A DNA stretch of 64,000 bases from Allium sativum (lineage: Eukaryota; Streptophyta; Magnoliopsida; Asparagales; Amaryllidaceae). The notes beneath the pieces were generated by a model, which was not told the origin of the DNA, made no database searches, and saw nothing but the letters and a program-made list of their open reading frames with translations. How positions within the stretch are numbered: position 1 is the stretch's first letter; every line of letters begins with the position of its first letter. This document shows, piece after piece, positions 33,901 through 44,550 of this stretch. The stretch is taken from NCBI GenBank assembly GCA_030737875.1, contig CM060911.1, positions 110,712,625 through 110,776,624 on the forward strand, given 5' to 3'. Both the position numbers and the translations under genes were made by a program.

Positions 33901-35492
33901 GCAAGCTAATGCGGGAAATCCAGCAAATCCTGATCCTAATACGCCTCAGGTACCCTTTTTTATTGGTATAATTGATAAAAAGATGTAACATTTCATTGAA
34001 ATGCTTTTACCGAACTGTGAAATTTTAGGGTGATTTTAAGGACAGTAAATGGAGGGGGGTTGGGTACTGTTAAACTAAATTACCGCGCATTAGAAGCTGA
34101 AGAACTTTTTAACGTAAACTAAATTCAATTTGGAATAACCTTTGTGTTTATACTGTTATCTAAAACATGCTAACATTGGGGTACTTTATTTTTGAAAGTG
34201 AGGTGTTCATCTTTTATTATTATTGTATTCATACAACAGTAAAGGAAATTTCTCATTTCTAGATCTTACTTCACATAGTTAATCACTTCCAGTCATATAT
34301 AAGTGTAGTCAACTAATAATCTATCAAAGTACTCATATCTATACCCACACTAGATTAAATTCAGAGAGTTTGCACAGAGTTTATTCACAAAAGATCCACT
34401 GTTTTCATATTTCGTCCAGTTTTTGACATGAAGAACAATTAGTTACACATACATATTCACAAACATATATGCATATATATGTGTGTGTGTGTGTGTGTGC
34501 GCGCGCGCGCCTGCATCATACTATATTCAATCACTAAGGGTTTAAAAAGAAAGAGTTTGCAGATGTATTACTGTGTTTTTCTATTGTGTTCACTATCTTT
34601 ACCATTCTCAGGTTTTATAATTACATTCGTAGATTAAACAAAAATAAGGAAATTATTTGTAAAATAAATAAAGATAACAATCCATTACACATAAATTTCA
34701 TAGATTCAACTCATCCACTCTTTGTTCCCAGCATAGAAAGACGCTTCTGGTGGTGTTGTTCTGTCGTTAAATCTATTGCATTGTTCTTACAATACAACTG
34801 GCAGTAACTGAAACTGCTCCACTCAACAGCCATCAAATTAACTTAAACTTAGTCGTGTGTCTTGTCTTTGATTATACATAAGCCTTTGATTATACATAAG
34901 TGCTTACTGTCTATGATGCATAAGCCTTGGATTATACATAAGTGCTTACTGTCTTTTGTATTTAGTTCCATGTATTTATTTGCCTCACTTTCTGTTTTTA
35001 GTTTCCAGTTCAGATTTTCTAGATTTTTTTTGTTTGCAGTCACACCGTGGAAGCAATACCTTGGCAGTTCAACTGTCTAAACAAAATGGAAAGCATGCAC
35101 CTGAAAATGGAAAGCAGGCACCTGAAAATGGAAAGCAATCAGCTGAAAATGAAAAGCATCCATCTGAAACTGACGGCAGCAAAACAGAAAAACAGTCTAA
35201 GCAGAAAAATCCGGCCAGAAAAACAGCAGTGCAAGCTGATGGAAATGAGGGCAGAAAGTGTAAGATATTGAATTGGGAAAAACAAGTTGTTGCGGAAGGA
35301 AGAGTGGCATCCACTGATCCAGAAGCTTTGGTGCACTTTAAAAAACTTGGATCGCAAGGCTGGAAAGTTTGGATTGACGTGGCGGTGGATCCAGAAGCAT
35401 TCTTGTGGAAGCCGAATTCCGCAATGACTACTATTGGAGAAGCTGTTGGATCAACTGTGGCCTGGAATAAAAATTACGTTGCCTTCAGCTAG
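27922..35492 (+). CDS. CACTA second gene, TNPA-like (Transposase_24, Ptta/En/Spm)
   Basis: Well-supported exons are 30358-31020, 31432-31647, 31729-31821, 31898-32002, 32101-32343, 33887-33949 and 35040-35492. Every one is a multiple of 3, so all introns are phase 0, and the sum is 612 codons with the stop. The start is less certain. A small exon 27922-27942 (ATG in strong context, donor GAG|GTATTC) would supply the ATG and keep frame. The product is basic at the N-terminus (SKIASKRAKKQS), then proline-rich, then has the Transposase_24 domain (LAREMVPFTISTWRNVGDDL through YLLMVIGQRWKESKSRL and later DELWCKGHTRKDG). A coiled-coil-like VSGLETKVQELTTMLM follows, and a C-terminal domain ends TTIGEAVGSTVAWNKNYV. 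Related proteins bind the subterminal repeats and regulate or assist transposition. The frame is fully open. Confidence 0.82.
27943..30357 (+). other. Long first intron of the TNPA-like gene (predicted)
   Basis: This AT-rich DNA shows no clear coding exon. It includes repeated AATGAATATGTGCATAAAA motifs at 29590-29720 and a short GC-richer island at 29745-29825 of unknown role. A further 5' exon cannot be excluded. Confidence 0.45.
32344..33886 (+). other. Long intron of the TNPA-like gene
   Basis: It is bounded by donor ATG|GTAAGT and acceptor TTTACAG|GATCTA. A short GC-richer piece (32420-32480) has repeats of TTCCGG. I see no sign of a captured host exon. Confidence 0.65.
33950..35039 (+). 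other. Last intron of the TNPA-like gene
   Basis: It is bounded by donor CAG|GTACCC and acceptor TTTGCAG|TCACAC. It contains a (TG)n-(CG)n run at 34480-34511 and a duplicated segment with ATTATACATAAGTGCTTACT at 34870-34955. Confidence 0.65.
35083..35166 (+). repeat. 21-bp coding tandem repeat in the TNPA-like last exon
   Basis: Four units encode ENGKHAP, ENGKQAP, ENGKQSA and ENEKHPS. They make a low-complexity, charged linker between the central and C-terminal domains. The unit keeps the frame. Confidence 0.85.
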
Positions 35493-35799
35493 AGTGCTTT
35501 CGTAGGGTATGCTTTCGTAGACATTCCATCTTTCTTATGTACATATTGGGTTAAATCATGCATGTATTATGAAACGGTTGTGTTTTTGGTGACACGGTTA
35601 TGTTATGTATATATTGGGTTATGTTTTTGGTGACACGGTTAAGTTGGTGATGTACTACGTACTTGCGTGTTATGTTGATCGAATATTATGTTAAGTAATA
35701 TATATAAATGATTCTGTGTACTAATATTTGTTGCATTGAAATGTGAATCATATTATCAGTAATATATATGAATTTGTTTTACTAGTCAGGTCCATGCAA

Positions 35800-36240
35800 A
35801 TTACAACAGAAAAAAAAGTTGTAATAAGTCATGTTACAACGGTGTGAAAATGTTGTAATATAAATCAATTCACAACGGTGGAAAAATGTTGTAATATCAA
35901 TGAAATTACAACGGTGCAGACATGTTGTTATATAAATGAACACAACATTATTACAAAATCTACAACAACGGGGATAAAAGTTGTAATATAGTTTATTACA
36001 ACGGTGATAAAAGTTGTTATACGTATACTCTAACTGTACTATAGTATATACGACAACTTGTAAAAAAAATTATTACAACGGTTGATAACTGTTGTTAAAT
36101 AATCCTATTACAACGGTGCTGCAACGGTGCAGAAAAGTTGTAATAAAAAATAATATATTACCACGTCTGCATACACGACGGTGGGGGCACCGTTGTAAAA
36201 TGATATTACAACGGTGTTGCACCGTTGTAATAGGGTGAAT
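35800..36240. repeat. Right subterminal repeat array of the CACTA element
   Basis: There are about nine units of TTACAACGGTG...(T)GTTGTAAT, the last with the exact partner CACCGTTGTAA (36195-36230). Most keep the left arm well and the right arm loosely. Because the units are self-complementary, the array reads alike on both strands. Confidence 0.85.
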
Positions 36241-36251
36241 TTGTTGTAGTG

Positions 36252-36254
36252 ACA
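36252..36254. repeat. Right target-site duplication ACA of the CACTA element
   Basis: It matches 20926-20928. Confidence 0.85.
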
Positions 36255-37380
36255 ATCTGTATGGAAGAATGTCTGACATAGTATATTTAATAGATCGCGT
36301 AAGTGGATCTCTTCAAATGTATTTATGTTTGGTGGCGGAGAATTCGTTTCTCTTAGCTATATACCCATGATATTTTTAGAGAAATCAATTTGTTATTTAG
36401 CGGGTATGACGATGTGACATTCAAAGTAAATAAAGGTGTGATCTATGCATTATGACCTCAAGCCTCACAACCAGGAATTGGTATAAAATCGGGTAGGTCA
36501 CATGGCTAAGTGGGTAGCTGCCAATTATGGTGTATTATCACCTGATCTAGAGAAAATCCATTTGCTTCTATAATCTTTTTCAATAATGTCCCTTTCATGA
36601 AACAGTTGCTGATCCCAACCATTGGTGATAATACATTTGGTACACTCAAACGAAATGAGTGACTGGTCATGCTTAACCTGGGTTACAAGATGTTCTTGTT
36701 GAACTCGGTGTATTCCTCTCTAGAGATACACTATCAGAGGGTGGTCCCATACCTTGCCAGTTGGAATCCATTAACTAATAAGCGCCTGTGGTTTTTGATT
36801 ACATATTATATATGTGGAATGTGAGATGAAAGCATCCCACTAGATTGCTATTTATTTGATTTAGACATTATTATAATATCAGAAGAGTATGGATTTTTAA
36901 AAGAATGTTTTGGGTTACCGTAAGGTAAAAACCATCGGTGTTTATGTGTGAATCGGTCTTACGATCATTCTTTCTTTTAAAAGGATTTTAAAATTTAAAC
37001 AAATGGTTGGAGTTTACTCACACCAGTCACATGACTGACCCGGAGTTTATTTTGTTTTGTTTTCCCTAAACTCTTGGGTGCCCAATTTTGTACGGGCAGT
37101 CAAGTAGTCGGGATTTTATAGATATACTTGGAGATCTTGGAGCAGGAAGCTTCAGGATTATATAACTACTATTTATTTCCACTGTGTTGTAAGTGTTGTA
37201 CTCCGATAATGGTATTATATACAAATACTGCTTTTGTTTCAAAGTTATGTTATATAATATATTTATTCGTTCCGTTGTGAGATTCGTATTCACTTTGATG
37301 TTGTATTTATGTTCTTATTCTTCTATTCTAACTTTCTTTCTATTTCTCACCCTCTAACTTCCTACTTATTAATGATCTGG
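36255..37380 (+). repeat. Right part of chromovirus LTR D
   Basis: Plus-strand LTR sequence here is homologous to LTR A read in reverse: a GACCTCAAGCCTCACAACCAGG block (36461), a CATGGCTAAGTGGGTAGC block (36503), a hairpin pair (36680-36733), CACATGACTGACC (37028), TACGGGCAG (37091), and a TTCC(A/G)(C/T)TGTG block near 37178 and 37270. No gene is found. The exact end is not resolved; similarity fades near 37380. Confidence 0.7.
36680..36733 (+). other. Two adjacent hairpins in LTR D
   Basis: Stem 1 is GGGTTACAAGA/TCTTGTTGAAC (36680-36705). Stem 2 is GTGTAT/ATACAC with CTCTAGAG in the loop (36708-36732). They are homologous to 14356-14408 of LTR A. Confidence 0.6.
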
Positions 37381-38414
37381 AATGTTCGATTCTTGAATAG
37401 TTGATCTAAAGAGGATTAAGGAGAAGCGATAAAACTTCTTAAGGAGAGAGCTTTAAAAGTTTTGTTTAATTATTATTAAATAGATTAGCATCCGCTTTAT
37501 TGATGTCAACATTAACATCCAAAGATATATTTTACGAGCACTACACAAAATACCTAGAGTAGTTTCCAAGTCATCATTAGTTTTTTACTAATCCTTCGTT
37601 AACTTGTCTTTGATTTGTTTAATATTGGTAGTGGATAGGTAGACTGCTCCATTTTGTATGAATTATTTCTTTCTTTCATTCTTTTGCCTTAGACTCTTAT
37701 GCATGTTTAAATCCGCGAATTGCATCCTATTTGCACTTACTTTTCTACAACATTAAATGAATATTCAAATAATTTTTTTAAAATTATTATATATGCAAAA
37801 TGACTGTATTGCCTTTGCGTAGATAAGAGAATGACAACTTAAAAATATTTTTATATTTTGGCTTAAAAATTGTAAAAAATCTTAATATTACATTTAATTA
37901 TTAAACTAAGAATAAATATCTGAGTAAGAAGAATAAGTTTTTAAGTGCATGTCATGAGCTTACCAATAAAATTCCAGTCACATTAGAATTTGACTGTAAT
38001 TATCAGGTTGGGTGTCTTCTTAGTTTGTAAAAGAATTAGATTTTGTAATATAGCTATATGTTAATTTCCGGAGATTATCTTTCAACAAAATATTTTTGGT
38101 AATTTGTGGAAGTTCATCTCTAGAAGGTTGACTGCAACAAAAATGGGTAAGCAAAAAATAATCAGCCATATTGTTTGCACTGATTATAAAACCTACAAAA
38201 GATTTTGAATATTATTCATGATTTTAAAGAAAAATACGTAGTTCTCAATTATAAGTGGTAACTGCATACATGCATAATGACCTCCTATAAAAGTGAATAA
38301 ATGATCGTAGTTATTTCAAAAATTTAAATTTTACAGAATAATTGTTATAACAAGAAACATGGTATAGAAAATTTTATTGCATTAGAATAATTTATACTTA
38401 AAGTGAATGACAAT
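37381..38414. other. Unassigned AT-rich interval
   Basis: No open frame, RNA gene or clear repeat is seen. It may be old intergenic DNA or a decayed element between LTR D and element F. The first part may still belong to D. Confidence 0.5.
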
Positions 38415-39250
38415 TGAAGTGTTCAGGACCTGAACATAGGCTCAAGAGAGCCTGAGTTTACGTGCATGATGTGACAGAGCACTCAAAGTTATGTGTTTGG
38501 AAAACTTGGATTTTAAATCGGTGGAGCTCGGTTTGGTCAAATGCTTGATTGTTTCATTTCAGGTCGGTGAAGAACGGTTCGGCCTTTGTCCACAGCATCA
38601 CACTTCGATTCGACATCTCCGATTCGGTGAAGTGGGTTCGATCATGATCGGATTGATGTGACACATCATCCTCCACCGGTCTTATGTTTTTGGATCGTCC
38701 AACCTGGCTCGACTATGTCGAGTCGGACAGGGTCAAGCCGAATACATATATATTTTGGAGACCTTTTTAACCGCCAGAACATGGCAACTGCACTACCTTG
38801 CAACTTCAAATCGGATGACACATTTTCTGGTCGAGCCGGAGTAGATATTCTCCATGACCTAAAGACTCGTTCTACCACTCCCGGATGGCCAGATCGAACG
38901 TCGCGTGGCTTGGTCGAACTGGGATGGTAACTATCTATAAATACACGATTTTGGGACTTGGAAAGGGATCAAAGGGATTTACCTTGGCTAAACTAAGAAA
39001 GGATATTGCTAGGAAAAAAAATCTAACTATTTTCTCTACTTTTCTTTCGTTTAAAGTAACTGTATTGTAATCTATAGTATAAATAAAGAATGATTACACT
39101 AAGTGGAAATAAGCCTGATTGTTGAACCACTATAAAAACTTTGTGTGTCTCCTTTATTTTTCTACATTCTATGACTGTAATTGTAGGATTTTTCTATGAT
39201 TGTTGTGATTTTGGGTGATAGTCATAGAAGAACCAATTTCTACTTCAACA
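38415..39250 (+). repeat. Left LTR of element F
   Basis: It matches the right LTR from TGAAGTGTTCAGGACCTGAA (compare 61553). It ends CTTCAACA before the primer site. It contains a TATA box at 38934-38944. Compared with the right LTR, about 50 bases may be missing at the start. A CTCGAC..GTCGAG inverted repeat lies near 38710. Confidence 0.65.
38934..38944 (+). promoter_or_regulatory. TATA box of LTR F
   Basis: The sequence is TCTATAAATAC, about 315 bp before the LTR end. Confidence 0.6.
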
Positions 39251-39271
39251 TTTTGGCGCTTCAGGAAGGGG
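39251..39271 (+). other. Primer-binding site of element F
   Basis: TTTTGGCGCTTCAGGAAGGG follows the LTR end CAACA. The TTTGGCGC start is of the type used by Tat/Athila-lineage elements rather than by chromoviruses. Confidence 0.6.
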
Positions 39272-39322
39272 CACGCTATTTAAGTTCTAGCATTAAGGAA
39301 ACATATTGCTTGGAATTGAAAG

Positions 39323-40950
39323 ATGGTTAAGAAAAAGAAGGTTGATCCAAGCACGCAAGATGATATTACTGGAGGAGGAGGAAGCCAGGAAGCATCTCTC
39401 GCTGACAACCTTTCACACTGCCTCACCCGGGAGGAGACAAATGACGTGATTAGAGATTTGAGGTTATGCATGGAATGACAAGTTGAGCTTCTCCTTAGGC
39501 CGGAAGAAATAATGAACACCTTTCTTTCATGACTCAATGGATCAAGAGGACCGTCATGACAAGGTTTAACTACTAGTGCGGGATACAACAATGTTGCAGC
39601 AACTACAGTAGAAGGAATGATGCTCGGGGGCATGTCCTATTAGACCGCTGATTTAGTTTGACTAAAAGTGAATATCGAACCAGGTAACACTGGGGGAAGT
39701 TGCCCTGGGAACACCAATGTGAATCGTGATGTTTCAACTAATCAAGATTTGAAGGTGATATAGGGAACATTGGTTACGATCGACCACATGAAGCTCTCAA
39801 CGGAAATGGTGCAGTTGCACCTAAGGTCTGGTACGACAACGTCGAACCGACTGTTGGGGGGCATGGTCGAACCGAACGTGGAGGCCATTAATAGGTGTAA
39901 AACAACAACAGAAAGGCTTTCTGTAGTGCAACCTGAACTGTACATTCCGGAATTCCCTTCGGGGCATGGAGAATGGACATTTCAACTTGCTTCCGAAGGA
40001 GATAGGCTGGCAGAGATTATACGACATGTAACTACAGGAGGAGTACCCAACTAAGGAAACGAGGATGTAACTCGAAGCCCTTTTCGCTTTAACAACCTTG
40101 AGATAAGTGCATCACCAGATTTCAAGCTACCCGTTTTGACGGGAAATGATGGGAGATCAGATCCTACCGCACATTTAACGCGCTATATCAGGCACATGGA
40201 TGTGTTGGGGGCGTCTCCCGAGCTTATGGAGAAGTGGTTTTCATAGTTCCCAACAGTTTTGGCTATGCTGTGGTTTAGGCAGCTTAACAATGAGTCAATT
40301 AGTTCCTGATTGAACTTGTGGATAGATTCATGGGACTGTTCAGAGTTCATATAGCTAGTTCCAGAAATGTAATGACATTGATAATGATAAAGCAAAAGCT
40401 AGGGGAGACGTTGAGAGGTTTCCTAGAGAGGTTTAATGTTGCGGTGAATCTAGTGGATAAATCAGAACCAACAATTGTCTTGACGGCGGCTATGTCTAGA
40501 GTGGTCGAAAAAACCAAATTTAAAGCTAGCTTGCAAAGTGATCCCCCGAGGGACCTTGGCGAGTTTTATTTCGAAGCTGACAGGTATTTACACCAGAAGG
40601 ATGTGCAGGCACTGAGTAGGATTGAAATCAATGCTCTTAATGATCAAGAGGCGCTTGAAGATTGAATCAAGCACGATGATAGGAATAGAAAGGTTGTGAA
40701 TGAGGAAGGTAGCTCGAATAAGAGTAAGAGGGGGCCAAAGTATTCCTCCTACGCGAAGTTGAATGCATCTTTGGAAAAGATTTTCATGGATGCGAGCGGG
40801 ATTATACTGTATCGAAAATCAGCTCCAATAAAACCTACTGACAGAGAAAGGAGGTCTGGAAAGTACTACCTATTCCATGAGATGGATGGGCCTAACACAT
40901 CGGAGTGCAGGCACCTCCGAGATGAGATAGAGCAACATGTCAGGAGCTGA
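39323..40950 (+). pseudogene. Gag-like polyprotein of element F
   Basis: It starts with MVKKKKVDPSTQDDITGGGG at 39323 and is broken by several stops and frameshifts. Recognisable blocks are PFRFNNLEISASPDFKLP (about 40080) with a following DPTAHLTRYIRHMDV, then a core with KLGETLRGFLERFNVAVN (40405-40460) and FYFEADRYL (about 40565), and a C-terminal YLFHEMDGPNTSECRHLRDE (40870-40930) matching the degenerate zinc-finger end of Tat-lineage gag. This protein would form the particle shell. The region ends at a stop just before the element C insertion. Confidence 0.7.
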
Positions 40951-41231
40951 AACCTCCCAGTAACAACCCAAATTTTAACAAAATAATAATTAGTTAACTG
41001 ATTGTTAATTTAAGAATAAGTTGAGAAATAATCAGGAATTAGGGAAACGAGGCTTGCGCCATTGGGTCCGTCACGATTTTCTGGTTCAGTTAGACTTTTG
41101 GTTTGCATAAAACAAACTTACAATGAATAAAATGTGATCAGTCAAAGTTTGAATTTTAAACTAAAGATTCAAAGTAAGTTAAGAAATAAATATAGCGAAA
41201 TCAACGCATATCCGGGACGATCCAGTCCCAG

Positions 41232-41266
41232 ATGGGTCGATCCATGACCTTTGTGGGTTGACCCAC
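41232..41266 (+). repeat. Palindromes in the upstream part of LTR C (left)
   Basis: ATGGGTCGATCCAT (41232-41245) and GTGGGTTGACCCAC (41253-41266) are slightly decayed forms of the perfect ATGGGTCGACCCAT in the other LTR. Confidence 0.8.
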
Positions 41267-41424
41267 TAGGGCGGGTTGGTCGACCCATATAATGCTGTCA
41301 GGCACGATTTTCTGCCTGGCACGACCCGAACTTACTGCTATGTTCTGGAGTCTTCCTACTGACATAGTTTTGAGCATTGTGATTAAAAACCTAACAATTT
41401 TAAGGCTAAGATTTTCCTTCTACA

Positions 41425-41434
41425 CCTATAAATT
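41425..41434 (+). promoter_or_regulatory. TATA box of left LTR C
   Basis: The sequence is CCTATAAATT, about 465 bp from the LTR start, with a matching CATATAAATT in the other LTR. Confidence 0.55.
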
Positions 41435-42144
41435 GACCTGTACTCCACCCTCTTTCCACACACTTCTCGTTCTTCATTTTCTCGGCCTCCACTTTACCTC
41501 CTCTCTAAAATAAAATATATTGGGGAATGAATCAGAGTATTGTTCATTTGTAGATTTGAAGGATTGTTCTGCCAGGGCCTTTTTTGGATTTGCAATCTTT
41601 AAGCAAGATTTTAGTAATTTTTAGATTTCTTTTGAGATTGGAATCAAATCTATAAAATAGTAGTTGGATCTTAATTATTCACTATTCTTGATTCAAATTA
41701 TACAATTGTTCGAATTCTTTTCTGAATTCCTCTAAATTTTATTAAGTATTCTTGTGATTTATTAATCAGAATTTTTTTTCTTCTTTCTCCTTTCTTTCCC
41801 TTTGGATTTATGCAGTTGCACTAAACATATGACTAAAAGAGCATATGAATACTTTGAAACAGGCATGAACCTGTAAGCCTTATATTTGCATTGAATTATA
41901 TTTTATTTCCTTTTTCTTTGTTTTACGTTTGAGTGAGGGAATGAAATACGTGAAATTGAAATAATCAAAATTAAGGCTAAAATCTGGAGAGGTTCAAAAA
42001 CTGCAAACTGGAAGGAATAATTGAAATAAAGAAATTGAACTGAATAATTGCATATTTAATAGAATTGGCAAAAATTGACCATAATTGAGAAAATGATATA
42101 ATTATGAGAATTAGAATGTAAGCATGCTTATTTGTGAACATGTT

Positions 42145-42415
42145 AACCTAGTAATACTCATTGTCAGGTTTTAGCTCAGTACTCCTAGTTTTCGGGCTAT
42201 AAACATTTTAATTTGTGACCCAATACTCCTTGTTGTTAGGTTTTGGCTTAGTACTCCTTATTGTCAGGATATAAACATGTAAATTTGTTGTAAGAACCTA
42301 GTACTCCTAATTGTCGGGTTTTAAAGCTCAGTACTCCTCGATGTCTGGCTTTTGGATATGAACATGATAAAAATAAAATTTAAGCTCGGTACTCCTTGTT
42401 GTTGGGCTTAGTAAC
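42145..42415 (+). repeat. Seven alternating mini-hairpins in left LTR C
   Basis: Units share a loop like AGTACTCCTTGTTGTC and alternate between AACC(C/T)...(G/A)GGTT and AGCTC...GGGCT arms. They are degenerate here but follow the same order as 49655-49925. Confidence 0.75.
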
Positions 42416-43411
42416 ATAAATTGTTCTAGGTGTGAGATCAAGGGTTGGGGTATTTGAGCCAAGTTGTTTGGGACCAATTCCATGTAGCATACCCTAGTTA
42501 TCATTTCAGCCTCACATGAGGTAAGAGCACGCACCATGTTATGTTTTGGATGTAAGTCAGTCCAATTGAGAGGGTGTAAGTGACGTTCCGACAAGTCTGT
42601 GTGTGTGCATTTCCTCTATTTGAGGAGATAAGCCATGTTCACATCTGTGGTAAGGTTATCTCAAATCGCTGATGGGCTACGACTTGATAAACCCAAACCC
42701 ATAGTGTGCATGGGTTATCCGTGATTCGATGCAGCTGATCGTTTATGTAGTAATAGGGTATTTCTAATTTGTTATAGTTGTAGATGTGCAAAACATCAAC
42801 ATCATTGTCAAATATCTTGATATAACATCCTTTATTTTACCCTTACTTTATAATGTTGTGCATAGACACTTATTACCTTATTTCATACTAGATTATTGTT
42901 TTATTTATTTGTTTCCTTTTATTAGTTGTGGTAGAAATTATTACAGCTCACCAGAATTTTTGTCTAATCCATTTTCCCCTTTTGTTCTTTCCTTTTTCTT
43001 TTCCCTAGGCTCTCAGGGAGGAGCTAATTAGCTCGGATTGCTCTTTTTACTTCTCTTGGAATATTCTTTTGGAGATGTGTTGTTCATCTTGTTTTCTTTC
43101 CACGGTTTTCTTGTATTTTCTTTTGGCTATTTGAGGATGCTTCTTATTTGTACTCTAATATTCCTTCTGTGGCTGAGATTAAGACAAGATACTTTTATGA
43201 CACTTTGGTTTATTTGAAATAATTGAGAATGGTTAATGGCTTTGTTATTTTACTATAAAAAATTTTTGTTTCTTTTCCGCTGTGAATTTATTATTTTATG
43301 TCTTACGAAATCTTAGTCTCTTTGATGTTTATTGTTTTTATACCTATAACTCTTTTGATTCCTTAACGAGATTCTATATTAGGATAGTGTTATGAGGTGC
43401 GTGGTGTTACA

Positions 43412-43431
43412 TTTAGTGTCGGAGCCTAAGG
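43412..43431 (+). other. Primer-binding site of element C
   Basis: TTTAGTGTCGGAGCCTAAGG directly follows the LTR. It is a decayed version of the initiator-Met type site TTTGGTATCAGAGCC. Confidence 0.65.
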
Positions 43432-43671
43432 TTTTCAAGATAAAAAAGATTTCTATTTTAAATAAGACTTTTTAAAAGAAAATCTATTTTTTTCAATAGC
43501 CAAAAGTTATTTTTGAATTTAAAATATACCACTTCTAGTCAAAGTTACAACATTCCTTTGATTCCTCCAAATTCTAAATTTCTTTTTTATCTTTTGCACA
43601 GCATGTTAGGAGCCCCTTATTTCCCTGAAGGCGTTCCTATCTCTAGGTTGTTTCATTGATATTTAGAAGCT

Positions 43672-44550
43672 ATGATGTCTTCTAAGGGACAAGGACGTGC
43701 GCAGGTTCCAACATCCATTGTAGTGGTTCCTTCTAACCCACCTGCAGCCGCGAATTTCTCTAAGTTTTGTAAGTACCTTTCTAGTTTGGACGGTCAGACT
43801 CTTTCAGGTACCAAGATGTTCGTGGAGGCACACATGTAGACTAGAGAGACCAAAAGGATTTTTGAGTTGCTGGAACTTGAGGATGGGATGAGGGTTCGAC
43901 TTGCATCTTGGCAACTTAATGAGATGGCTTTGTTTTGGTGGGAACTGTAATGGCTGAAGGAAGAAATGCGGGTTTGGATGAATTCAGAAATAGGTTTAAA
44001 ATGAATTTTTTGTCATCTGTTGAGGAGGGAATGCATTTGGAATGGTTTTTAAAACTAAAGCAAGGAGATATGTTAGTAAAGAGATACATCAGTCGGTTTG
44101 ATGAATTATCGAGGTTTGGCATGGACTTGGTAAATACTGCTTACAAGAAGGTTGTTCGATTCCGAGAGGGCTGAATCAACCTCTCAAGGCTTGGCTATAA
44201 CTCACATTCCTATGGAAGCGACATATAAGGCTTTGATTGAGATGGGTTTGATGCATGAGATATGAAAGAAGAAGCCAAGAAAGAAAAGAATGAGGCTCCT
44301 AAGTTCTCTGGTCCTGAGAAAAGTTCTGGAATAAGAAAGATAAGAAGAAGCTAGGTGGAAATTTGTAGAATGGACCAATCAAGGCTGAGATCAAGTGTCA
44401 TGGTTGTTGGGTGTCAGGCATCTCAGCAAGGACTGTAAGAGGTTTAAGGGAAAGTGTTATAACTGTGGGATGCCGGGACATCTGATTAAGGCATGTCCAC
44501 AGAAAACTGGACAGAGTGCTAGTATAACAGTAATGTCAGCTCAGGTGCAT
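43672..44550 (+). pseudogene. Element C gag
   Basis: It starts MMSSKGQGRAQVPTS at 43672. It contains FCKYLSSLDGQTLSGT and ALFWWEL, then in another frame NFLSSVEEGMHLEWFLKL and RYISRFDELSRFG (about 43995-44120), and zinc-knuckle-like CHGCWVSGHLSKDC and CYNCGMPGHLIKAC (44396-44500). The first knuckle keeps the C-C-H-C pattern. Several stops and frame changes make it inactive. Confidence 0.75.

Larger units (their letters stand above)
20929..36251 (+). mobile_element. Complete CACTA (En/Spm) DNA transposon, 15,323 bp
   Basis: The ends are CACTACAACAAA (20929) and its reverse complement TTTGTTGTAGTG (36251), flanked by ACA on both sides. Three-base duplications and CACTA ends define the family. 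Both ends carry arrays of palindromic repeats based on TTACAACGG, and the interior holds two transposase-type genes in the order usual for CACTA elements, TNPD-like first and TNPA-like second. By eye I find no stop or frameshift in the joined exons of either gene, in contrast to every retroelement in the window. It lies within LTR D and is therefore younger than D. Expression or recent movement cannot be read from sequence. Confidence 0.92.
40959..43411 (+). repeat. 5' LTR of element C (2453 bp)
   Basis: It aligns with 48454-50035 and 59264-60160 over its whole length, from TAACAACC(C/A)AAA to GGTGTTACA. It contains the GCGCCATTGGGTCCGTC block, palindromes (41232-41266), a TATA box (41425-41434) and an array of seven mini-hairpins (42145-42415). 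Confidence 0.88.

Noticed and set aside
37066..38400. Possible host gene between LTR D and element F
   Set aside because: Only short random ORFs, no codon pattern or splice structure.
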